Positions 14,225-20,594 of a stretch of 20,594 bases of DNA are shown here, one piece after another. The DNA is from an uncultured Microcaldota archaeon (GTDB taxonomy: Archaea > Micrarchaeota > Micrarchaeia > Anstonellales > Bilamarchaeaceae), in assembly GCA_903920925.1 (NCBI GenBank), contig CAIXOA010000097.1:1-20594 (forward strand). Direction: 5' to 3'. The position numbers were made by a program, and so were the translations under genes. The notes below the pieces were generated by a model. The model was not told the DNA's origin and did no database searches. It worked only from the letters and a program-made list of their open reading frames with translations. Position 1 is the first letter of the stretch; each line of letters starts with the position of its first letter.

Positions 14225-16084
14225 TTATTCTTTTAAAATTCGTTCCGTTTCCTTCCCCTCCTCCCAGAATTTCCTCATATACGGAATTGGGTCTTCCGCA
14301 ACCGCATACCTCTCGTCCGGCAGCAAACTCCGGTAATTCTTCCACCTGAATCTCTCATCCATGTATACAACAACTGCCCTGTCCTCGTCCTTCCTTATCG
14401 CCCTTCCCGCAGCCTGCACAGCCCTAATCACTCCGGGATAAAGATATCCGTAATCCCATCCCCGGCCGAATTTCTCGTCATAATAGTCTATTAGCGCATC
14501 CACCTCCATGCTCATCTCTTCCAATGCAACCCCAACCACAACGGCGCATTTTATTTCCCCGTTCGCATAATCCACCCCCTCGCCCATGCTCCCTCCCTGC
14601 ACGCAGCAAAGCACCCCCCCCTTCGCAAAATCCTTGAGCATCGCGCCCACTTCCGAAGGCTTCATCTTTTCTTTCTGCACCAGCATCCTTTCGCTTTTCA
14701 TGAGGGGCACGACCCCCTGCAGAACATTATAGGACGGGAAAAATACCGCCGCCCCTCCCGGGGTTTCGGAAGCAATCCTGTCAATCATCCTCGCCATTTT
14801 CAGGTATTCTTCCGCGCTCCTTTTCGAATACCGCGTGGTGAACCCGTCCAATAATATATTCATCCTATTCTTCTCCGGAAATGGGGAAGGATAACTCTTC
14901 AGGATGCACCGCGCAGGGTCCAGCCCAAGCACATCCCGGTGCATTTCCAAAGGAAGAAGCGTGCCGCTCATCAATATGGACGCGTGCGTCTCGTTCAATT
15001 TGCAGGTGGATACGCTCGGGTCCAGGAATTTTTTGGAGAGCACATATCCGTGCATCGTCTTCCTGAGTATGCGCACTGTTTCCGGCCTGTCCTTCTCATT
15101 CCATCTTTCCAGGAATTTCGCAAAGCGGAGCGCGTGGCTCTTCCTTCCGGTGCGCTCCACGAACTGGAAACCAAGCTCGGAAAACATGTCTATCAGTTCC
15201 TCGGGCTTCCCTTCCAGTTTTTCCAGAATGGAGTAGAATCCATCCCGCGAAACCAGTTTCTCCCGCGCCTCGCCCAATTCCGCCCTCGCCCATTTCGTAA
15301 ATGCGCCTTCCAGGTTTGTTTTCAGCCCCAGCGCCCGCGTCTCCTTGTCTAATTTCCCCAAATAGAAATTATTTGTAGAAGAAGACAATTGGTCCCGCAC
15401 CCTTTTCGCAAGGTTGTGCGCCTCATCTATTATCACTATCGAATTCTCAAACTTCTTCTTTATCTTCATCAGGAGCAAATCCCTTATCTGCGGCTGCATG
15501 AGGTGGAAATAGTCCGCAATAATCACATCCGCCGAGCCCGCCAATCTTATGAGCCACTCGTAGGGGCACGCCTCGCACTCCCTTCCCAGCGCGAGCAGTT
15601 CCTCATGCGAGGGGCACGGGCCGGCCTTCTCCGAAATTTTCTTGAACAAATAGTCCGCCTTCGCCTCCCCCACCTTCCCGTACCCCTTTGAATTCCCGTG
15701 GAATATGCACTCCTCCTTCTTCCTCCTCCGCTCGCAGGACTGGTAGAAGCTCTCGTGGTCCAGGTCCGAGAGCACCGGATCCACGCACGCATACCTCCGC
15801 CCAATCAAATCCACAGCCCGCAAATCCAGCCCGTATTTCTCCCGCATCCCCCGCACCACGGAAAGGGCAATCCTGTGCTGCGAAATTTTGGGAGTTAGAA
15901 AGAATACTGTCTTCCCGTGCTTCAATGCATAGGTAATCGCAGGGGCAAGCACCGCGTCCGTCTTCCCCATTCCCACGGGCGCGTTCGCCAAAAGAATTTT
16001 TCTCCCTTCTATCGCCTCGTTCGCATTCTGGATGAGCGCGTCCTGGTGCTTCCGTATGCTCGGGTGCCTGAAATACACTTCCAC
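14225..16084 (-). CDS. XPD/Rad3-like superfamily 2 DNA helicase with probable iron-sulfur cluster
   Basis: 619 aa, typical archaeal XPD length. It unwinds DNA 5'-to-3' in repair or related processes. Visible motifs: Walker A APVGMGKTD (35-43), DEAH box VIIDEAHNLA (217-226), motif V GGSMGEGVDYANGE and motif VI QAAGRAIR (557-564). Between motifs I and II are six cysteines (C100, C117, C126, C157, C170, C173), enough for the four-Cys [4Fe-4S] domain of this family; CPYEWLIRLAGSADVIIADYFHL (173-195, partly quoted) is the typical strand after the cluster. The start is GTG at 16084, about 25 nt from a TTTTTAAC box, so leaderless; the nearby ATG is out of frame. First gene of the helicase-protease-coiled-coil directon. 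Confidence 0.9.
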   Translation of the reverse strand: MEVYFRHPSIRKHQDALIQNANEAIEGRKILLANAPVGMGKTDAVLAPAITYALKHGKTVFFLTPKISQHRIALSVVRGMREKYGLDLRAVDLIGRRYACVDPVLSDLDHESFYQSCERRRKKEECIFHGNSKGYGKVGEAKADYLFKKISEKAGPCPSHEELLALGRECEACPYEWLIRLAGSADVIIADYFHLMQPQIRDLLLMKIKKKFENSIVIIDEAHNLAKRVRDQLSSSTNNFYLGKLDKETRALGLKTNLEGAFTKWARAELGEAREKLVSRDGFYSILEKLEGKPEELIDMFSELGFQFVERTGRKSHALRFAKFLERWNEKDRPETVRILRKTMHGYVLSKKFLDPSVSTCKLNETHASILMSGTLLPLEMHRDVLGLDPARCILKSYPSPFPEKNRMNILLDGFTTRYSKRSAEEYLKMARMIDRIASETPGGAAVFFPSYNVLQGVVPLMKSERMLVQKEKMKPSEVGAMLKDFAKGGVLCCVQGGSMGEGVDYANGEIKCAVVVGVALEEMSMEVDALIDYYDEKFGRGWDYGYLYPGVIRAVQAAGRAIRKDEDRAVVVYMDERFRWKNYRSLLPDERYAVAEDPIPYMRKFWEEGKETERILKE

Positions 16085-16103
16085 GGATGCATTTCGTCTT
16101 CCA

Positions 16104-16119
16104 GGTTAAAAAGATTCGC
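16104..16119. repeat. 16-bp direct repeat, copy 1
   Basis: ggttaaaaagattcgc, identical to copy 2 at 16734-16749, 630 bp away in the same orientation. The two copies bracket the toxin-antitoxin pair. This copy also contains the helicase TATA box. Confidence 0.75.
16106..16113 (-). promoter_or_regulatory. TATA box of the helicase gene
   Basis: Minus-strand TTTTTAAC about 25 nt before the GTG at 16084. It lies within the first copy of a 16-bp direct repeat (16104-16119). Confidence 0.5.
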
Positions 16120-16139
16120 GGGGCGGGATGCCGCTAACA

Positions 16140-16394
16140 TTATTTCTTGTAAATGTTCTTCCTGTGCCCCACCTTGAGAACTTCTATCTTTTTCTCCGGC
16201 TCGTTTATATCCAACAGAACCCGATAATCCCCGACCCGCATCTTCCATGCGTTCTCCCCAACGAGCTTCTCAACGAAATGGTAGGGCGCAAACCTTAGGT
16301 CAAGCACTTTGGCGATTATCCGCTTCGCAATGCCCTTCTCAACCGCCTTCAGGCCATCCCGCGCCTTCTGCGACCATTCAACTTCGTATGCCAT
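16140..16394 (-). CDS. relE: RelE-family mRNA interferase toxin
   Basis: 84 aa, the usual RelE size. Such toxins cleave mRNA in the ribosomal A site when released from their antitoxin. The N-terminal MAYEVEWSQKARDGLKAVEK, the central WKMRVGDYRVLLDIN (about 50-64) and the C-terminal VLKVGHRKNIYKK carry the basic residues and C-terminal Arg and Tyr expected of active RelE (R and Y near positions 78 and 82). The ATG at 16394 directly follows the antitoxin stop codon (0-bp gap), so the pair is translationally coupled. It lies between two 16-bp direct repeats and downstream of the oppositely placed helicase promoter. Confidence 0.88.
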   Translation of the reverse strand: MAYEVEWSQKARDGLKAVEKGIAKRIIAKVLDLRFAPYHFVEKLVGENAWKMRVGDYRVLLDINEPEKKIEVLKVGHRKNIYKK

Positions 16395-16637
16395 TCAGAT
16401 TCCCAACTCCGCCATAAGCTCTTTTGTGCTCAACTTTTTCCCTTCCTTTATCTGTTTCCTCGCCATCGCTATGTCCTTCTTTGTTTCCTCGCTCAGTTCC
16501 CCCTCGCCCCTCAGCTTCTCGTATACGGTAATCAGCTTGTTTATAAGCTCCTCGTAGCTCTCCCTCCCGTATTCCTTGAGGTTCGCAAGCCTTTCCTTTG
16601 TTTCCTTATGCACCAGTATGGTTGTGTAGTTTGACAT
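16395..16637 (-). CDS. Ribbon-helix-helix-type antitoxin of the RelE pair
   Basis: 80 aa. The N-terminus MSNYTTILVHKETKERLANLK (partly a beta-strand then helix) is typical of ribbon-helix-helix DNA-binding antitoxins; the C-terminal ARKQIKEGKKLSTKELMAELGI-type tail (59-80) is the likely RelE-binding helix. As a RHH protein it should autorepress its own promoter; a TATA-rich inverted repeat lies directly upstream. The start at 16637 is chosen because it begins the family's conserved strand; the same frame is open upstream to 16982, but that stretch encodes AT-repeat residues (IIYVPYIHIYAIY) and is not protein-like. Confidence 0.85.
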   Translation of the reverse strand: MSNYTTILVHKETKERLANLKEYGRESYEELINKLITVYEKLRGEGELSEETKKDIAMARKQIKEGKKLSTKELMAELGI

Positions 16638-16674
16638 ATATATCGCATATATATGTATATATGGAACATATATA
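16635..16674 (-). promoter_or_regulatory. Promoter and probable operator of the toxin-antitoxin operon
   Basis: AT-rich region containing three catatata units (16635-16642, 16646-16653, 16667-16674) and an imperfect palindrome catatatatgtatatatg (16646-16663) overlapping the expected TATA position, about 27 nt before the ATG. This is the expected layout for autorepression by a ribbon-helix-helix antitoxin. Confidence 0.55.
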
Positions 16675-16733
16675 ATGCTTCCGGAAACTTTTTGCAAGCG
16701 CCATTCCAGCATGCTGATGAAATTGCGTTTGCC

Positions 16734-16749
16734 GGTTAAAAAGATTCGC
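16734..16749. repeat. 16-bp direct repeat, copy 2
   Basis: ggttaaaaagattcgc, identical to copy 1 at 16104-16119. On the minus strand it reads as a TATA-like box, 22 nt before an ATG at 16712 that opens into the antitoxin frame; no convincing gene starts there. Confidence 0.7.
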
Positions 16750-16841
16750 AGGCCTGCTTGCCGGTGATGCTTATCCCCCGCCCGGAATCCAAAGCACATG
16801 AGCCATTCCTTCGGCAGCCCCTCCGGCTGGATGGGCGCATA

Positions 16842-16850
16842 TTTATAAAT
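16842..16850 (+). promoter_or_regulatory. TATA box of the large surface protein gene
   Basis: TTTATAAAT, centred near 16846, predicts transcription from about 16872. This places the in-frame ATG at 16858 upstream of the mRNA and favours the ATG at 16894, which has a GGTG-containing motif (16882-16885) 8 nt before it. Confidence 0.55.
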
Positions 16851-16893
16851 ATTAATTATGAGTTCGGAAGGTGCGAGAAAGGGTGTGTTGCCA

Positions 16894-19800
16894 ATGACCA
16901 GAATTGCCCGAATCCTTGTGTTATTCGTATTGCTCTTTTCTTTCAGCTTTGCATTCTGCCCGGTAATAACATCCTCATCCACCTATGTCCAAGCCGGCAA
17001 TCTTGTCGGGGCCCCGAACTCGGCATCCCCGCTATTAGGATATGCCTGCGTGAAGATAGCGGCCTCCAATGTCCTCTACGACTGCAACGGATACAACATA
17101 ACCAACGATGGCACTGGGGGTCAGACATACGGCATCCTTGTGAACGGCTCCTACAGCAACGTCACCATAAGGAACTGCCCGGGCGTCTCCAACTACTCGT
17201 GGGCAGGGATAGAGTTCCTTTTTACCGAGAACAGCAGCATCCAGAACGTGACAGCATCTGGCAATAAATACGGCTTCTTCCTGGCTAGGGGGCAGAACAA
17301 CACCGTTGCCAACAGCGTTGCAGCCAACAACTCCAAAGGATTCTACATGGTGGACATTACCCTGAGCACCCTCACCAACAACTCCGCCAACGATAACTCC
17401 GAAGGCTTCTGCTTCAACACCAGTGGAGGAACATACCCGATATACAACCACGACAACGTTCTCACCAACAACTCCGCCTCGGGCAACAGCAATCACGGCT
17501 TCATGCTTCCCTATTCCTATAACGGAATCCTCTCCAACAACACCGCGGACAGCAACGGCGGCGCGGGCTTCTACCTGCAATTTGGCCAGTTAAATATCCT
17601 CACCGACAACGTTGCCCATGGCAGCGGCGACGCTGGCATCTATCTTGACAGGGCACCGTCCAACCACATATACAGAAGCAGGGTGTACGGCGGGGCTGGA
17701 GACGGCATACACGCATCGAAGGCTTCGTTCAATAATCTGGAGAGCAACACGGTATACGGCAACTCGGGGTACGGCTTCTACCTGGACTCGAGCAACTATT
17801 CCTCCATCACCACGAACAACGTGCATGACAACATCGGCGGCGGCATTTACCTACTCGGGGCGTCACATAATGAAGTGAGCGGCACAAATGCATCAGGCGG
17901 GAATTACGGCTTCAGGTTAAACCAGGCCCACAGTAACATAATAGACCGGAGCATGGCATCCGACTCCACATACGGCTTTTATCTCTCTGCATCGCACGGC
18001 AACAGCATAACCAACTCCGATGCAGACTCGGATGCAACCGGCTTCCTCATAGAATCGCACTCCTACTCCAATGGCGTGTCCAACTGCAACGCTTCCAGCG
18101 ATACACTATATAGCTTCGAGATAGACGGCCACAACAACGGCATAAACAACTCCAACACATACCTTGGCCCATCCGGATTCTATGTAAGCGGCGAAAACAA
18201 CACGCTCTCGAACAACACCGCATATGGGCATTCCTATTTAGGCTTTTATACGAGCGGCAACAACACCGTAGACAGGAACAGCCACTACTACGGCAACACC
18301 CTTGATTACGTCGTTGACGCGCAGGCCGCGCCCGTCTATATAAGCGCCACGAACATCAGCATGGACAACCCGTCCGGCGACTTCACAAATTATACCATGC
18401 TCAGCTTCAGCGACACCGCGCAGGCAGGCGAGAAGTACTCAATAAAATGGGCGGCGAACGCCTACACCCTGCCAACCAACCGCATCTCCTTCGCCCAGAA
18501 GTTCGTGAACATAAGCAACCAGGCGGGCACCAGCTCCATAGACTCCATAACCTGGGCCTGGAAGGATTCCGAGCTCACTGGCTATGACGAACAGTTCTTT
18601 GAGCTGTGGAAGTACAACGCGACAAGCAATTGGACGCTCCTCAGTTCCAGCCCGAATGTTGCAGCAAATACCCTAACCCTCACTAATGTGAACCCCGCTA
18701 GCGAATACGGGATACTTGGGCAAGGCAGCTGCCCGGTGATAACCCACAGCGGAAGCTACCGCTTGAATTACGACGCGGTCGGCGCGCCCAACCTTGCGCC
18801 CGACATTCCGGAACTGGCGCCATACGCCTGCGTGAGGATAGCCGCCTCCAACGTTTTGTTCGACTGCAACGGCCACACCATCACGGACAACGGCACCGCC
18901 TCGTTCTACCCGACCTATGGGATACTCCTGAGCGGCCGCATAAGCAACGTGACCGTCCAAAACTGCCCGGGCATCTCCAACTACAAGCACGGAGTCTATG
19001 TATGGAATACTACATACAGCGTTATAACAGGAGTAACCTCATATGGAAACCTTGAGGTCGGCTTCCGCGTGGATTACTCCACCAACGTCTACCTTAGCTA
19101 TAACAACGGAAGCGACAACGAAATATACGGCTTCGAGGTGTATTCCGGAAACGCAAACTGGCTCAACAACAACAACGCCAATGGGAACCTGAGGACGGGG
19201 TATTACATACACTCGAGCCCGTCCGGCCATCTCGTGGGCAACACCGCCGCAAATAGCGTCGAGAACGGCCTGGTGCTCGCGAATTCGCTAGGCTGTACCC
19301 TCATCGGAAACACCGTGAGCGGCAGCGGCCACACCGGCTACCCATACGCGGCCGGCTATTACATTTACAACAGCTCCAACAGCAACCTGACCGGCAACTC
19401 CGCCCACGACAACTCCTACTATGCGGTCTACATAAACACCTCCTCCAACATCATGCTAACCGGGATGGTGATGAGCAACCAGACCTACCTGATAGGCCCG
19501 CCGGGCGGCTCTCCGCTTGAGATAACGAACCTCACCGCAACGAACGGCACGTCAAGCGTGATGTTCGGCTCGGTGGACTATTCCTCTGCCCCCGGGCTCA
19601 ACTCTTCCAATATCATAGTGGAAAACGGCATGGTGGCCGTGGATTCGTCCGCAGTGCCCGAGTTCAACACATCCGCAAGGATAACCATGTGGACGCCTTC
19701 CTGCAGCCCGCCAACAATATATGTGCTGGACGAATTCCCGGTCACAAGGTACGACGTGCTCGGCAGGGGCACCATCTGTACCGCGCCGGAGTGCACAATC

Positions 19801-20594
19801 ATCTCCTGTGTAGGCCACACGCTGGTCTTTGATGTCCTTCACTTCTCCGGATACGCCGCAGGGGGGGAAACCGGCCTCACAATAACAAACAACGGCCCCA
19901 AGTACTGGTATGAAGCGATAACATTCACGGCGAATTACATAAACACTACGGATAGTTCGCACATCCCTGGCGCAACCTGCAACCTTTCCCTCTGGAATGG
20001 AAGCAGCTATCTTCTGAGCGAAGTGGTAGACCACTACGAGCTCAGCCTGAACGTGACCGACATCGGCGCCCACAGCTACAACGTCACCTGCTCAAAGGCA
20101 GGCTTCACCACCCTCACCGCACTGGACACCTTCACTATCTTCTACAACGGAACCGTTTCCGGGGTTGACCTTTACGGGGCAAACGTGACCGTTGGAACCA
20201 CCGGCAGGTACAGCTCAAACATCACCGCAGGGAACGTGACGACCGAAGGAGGCAACGTCACGGGCGTCGACCTGTCCACCAACGATTCCACGGACAGGTG
20301 GGCGGGATTCTACGGTAACGTCACAGGAAACATAGTCCTCGCCCAGTCTGCCTCCGTCCAGTCGGTGTATGTCTGGCTCTGGAACTCCTCCTCCGGAGGG
20401 GTGATTTGCGCATCCACGGGCTCCACTCCCCTCTCCTCAATAATGGGCGCCACATACGCAGACATAGACACCGCCTGGAGCTTCCCGCCCTCAGTGACGG
20501 ATTCCGCGGCAAACACGTTCAACAATTCAAACTGCTCCCAGAAATTCGGCCCCACCACGGTTGCAAACGCCTACTACGCTGATACGGGCTATTC
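16894..20594 (+). CDS. Giant secreted parallel beta-helix (NosD/PbH1-type) surface protein, 3'-truncated
   Basis: At least 1233 aa, open to the window edge; the stop lies beyond. Signal peptide MTRIARILVLFVLLFSFSFA is cleaved before FCPVIT. The mature protein is made of repeated right-handed beta-helix turns (NNT/NNS-rich strands such as GFYLDSSNYSSITTNNVHDN, each about 22-24 residues), as in NosD/CASH-domain proteins. Two modules start with matching headers: CPVIT...YACVKIAASNVLYDCNGYNIT (C22) and CPVIT...YACVRIAASNVLFDCNGHTIT (C613), 591 residues apart. Module 1 ends with an Ig-like segment (about 500-605). Beyond residue about 950 the helix gives way to beta-sandwich-like repeats. About 50 N-glycosylation sequons were counted by eye. 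Beta-helix proteins of this class bind or process surface polysaccharide. The alternative start at 16858 adds 12 residues. Confidence 0.85.
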   Translation, partial: MTRIARILVLFVLLFSFSFAFCPVITSSSTYVQAGNLVGAPNSASPLLGYACVKIAASNVLYDCNGYNITNDGTGGQTYGILVNGSYSNVTIRNCPGVSNYSWAGIEFLFTENSSIQNVTASGNKYGFFLARGQNNTVANSVAANNSKGFYMVDITLSTLTNNSANDNSEGFCFNTSGGTYPIYNHDNVLTNNSASGNSNHGFMLPYSYNGILSNNTADSNGGAGFYLQFGQLNILTDNVAHGSGDAGIYLDRAPSNHIYRSRVYGGAGDGIHASKASFNNLESNTVYGNSGYGFYLDSSNYSSITTNNVHDNIGGGIYLLGASHNEVSGTNASGGNYGFRLNQAHSNIIDRSMASDSTYGFYLSASHGNSITNSDADSDATGFLIESHSYSNGVSNCNASSDTLYSFEIDGHNNGINNSNTYLGPSGFYVSGENNTLSNNTAYGHSYLGFYTSGNNTVDRNSHYYGNTLDYVVDAQAAPVYISATNISMDNPSGDFTNYTMLSFSDTAQAGEKYSIKWAANAYTLPTNRISFAQKFVNISNQAGTSSIDSITWAWKDSELTGYDEQFFELWKYNATSNWTLLSSSPNVAANTLTLTNVNPASEYGILGQGSCPVITHSGSYRLNYDAVGAPNLAPDIPELAPYACVRIAASNVLFDCNGHTITDNGTASFYPTYGILLSGRISNVTVQNCPGISNYKHGVYVWNTTYSVITGVTSYGNLEVGFRVDYSTNVYLSYNNGSDNEIYGFEVYSGNANWLNNNNANGNLRTGYYIHSSPSGHLVGNTAANSVENGLVLANSLGCTLIGNTVSGSGHTGYPYAAGYYIYNSSNSNLTGNSAHDNSYYAVYINTSSNIMLTGMVMSNQTYLIGPPGGSPLEITNLTATNGTSSVMFGSVDYSSAPGLNSSNIIVENGMVAVDSSAVPEFNTSARITMWTPSCSPPTIYVLDEFPVTRYDVLGRGTICTAPECTIISCVGHTLVFDVLHFSGYAAGGETGLTITNNGPKYWYEAITFTANYINTTDSSHIPGATCNLSLWNGSSYLLSEVVDHYELSLNVTDIGAHSYNVTCSKAGFTTLTALDTFTIFYNGTVSGVDLYGANVTVGTTGRYSSNITAGNVTTEGGNVTGVDLSTNDSTDRWAGFYGNVTGNIVLAQSASVQSVYVWLWNSSSGGVICASTGSTPLSSIMGATYADIDTAWSFPPSVTDSAANTFNNSNCSQKFGPTTVANAYYADTGY
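16957..18720 (+). repeat. First of two duplicated beta-helix modules
   Basis: Residues 22-609 of the surface protein. Header CPVIT, then YACVKIAASNVLYDCNGYNIT, then YGILVNGSYSNVTIRNCPG. The same order and spacing recur from 18730, so a gene-level duplication of about 1.77 kb followed by divergence is likely. Confidence 0.7.
18730..19900 (+). repeat. Second duplicated beta-helix module
   Basis: From residue 613: CPVIT, YACVRIAASNVLFDCNGHTIT, YGILLSGRISNVTVQNCPG. It is shorter in beta-helix turns than module 1 and leads into a different C-terminal region. The 3' limit is estimated. Confidence 0.65.

Noticed and set aside
16858..16860. In-frame ATG 12 codons upstream of the chosen start of the surface protein
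   Set aside because: It lies about 12 nt from the TATA box, so probably upstream of the transcript start; it also puts a charged stretch before the signal peptide.
16395..16982. A longer, 195-codon antitoxin gene, or a start at 16712 below repeat copy 2
   Set aside because: The antitoxin's conserved N-terminal strand begins at 16637; upstream codons are AT-repeat and promoter DNA.
1..20594. tRNA genes, transposases, integrases, CRISPR arrays
   Set aside because: No cloverleaf with a TTCAANNC-type arm outside the rRNA, no transposase or integrase motifs and no evenly spaced repeats were seen on reading.

Overview
This window comes from an archaeal genome. The 23S rRNA reads as archaeal (for example G at the position equivalent to E. 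coli 2058). The protein genes agree: an archaeal-type Elp3, an XPD/Rad3-like helicase, Lrp-type regulators, a KaiC-like ATPase, and an ATPase-free secreted Lon-like serine protease. Many genes have an AT-rich TATA-like box about 26-27 nt before a leaderless start; others have a GGTG ribosome-binding motif 6 nt before the start. Tight packing, a 23S with no 5S directly downstream, and an insertion-bearing, divergent 23S suggest a small-genome DPANN-type archaeon (Micrarchaeota/Diapherotrites-like). The phylum is inference. The moderate GC of the rRNA suggests a mesophile.

Layout. 1-2075: 3' two thirds of a 23S rRNA gene, with three insertions in or near the peptidyl-transferase region and unusual bases in the catalytic ring. 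2162-4467: a methyltransferase-cupin fusion divergent from a double-length Lrp-type regulator. 4471-5874: a YtcJ-like amidohydrolase, convergent with the regulator. 5963-7835: two lipoproteins that share promoter, signal peptide and Gly/Thr linker but carry unrelated domains, one resembling a clan GH-A glycosidase. 7885-9365: a compact operon of an unknown 164-aa protein, a KaiC-like ATPase and an acylphosphatase. 9416-11747: a secreted beta-rich protein followed 4 nt later by Elp3. 16084 down to 11733 (minus strand): helicase, secreted Lon-like protease and coiled-coil protein in one tight directon. 16637 down to 16140: a RelE-type toxin-antitoxin pair lying between two copies of a 16-bp direct repeat. 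16894 to the window end: an unfinished, very large secreted parallel beta-helix protein (at least 1233 aa) made of two related modules and dense in N-glycosylation sequons.

Functional picture. Translation-related parts (23S, Elp3) and a nucleic-acid helicase sit beside a sizeable envelope set: two lipoproteins, a secreted beta-sandwich protein, a secreted protease and a giant surface protein. That is what one expects of a small archaeon that interacts with a host or surface. The observations I rate most unusual are the multiply interrupted 23S with compensated changes at the peptidyl-transferase ring, the toxin-antitoxin cassette between direct repeats, and the duplicated beta-helix surface protein. 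No CRISPR array, transposase, integrase or tRNA gene was seen, and no gap between genes exceeds 300 bases.
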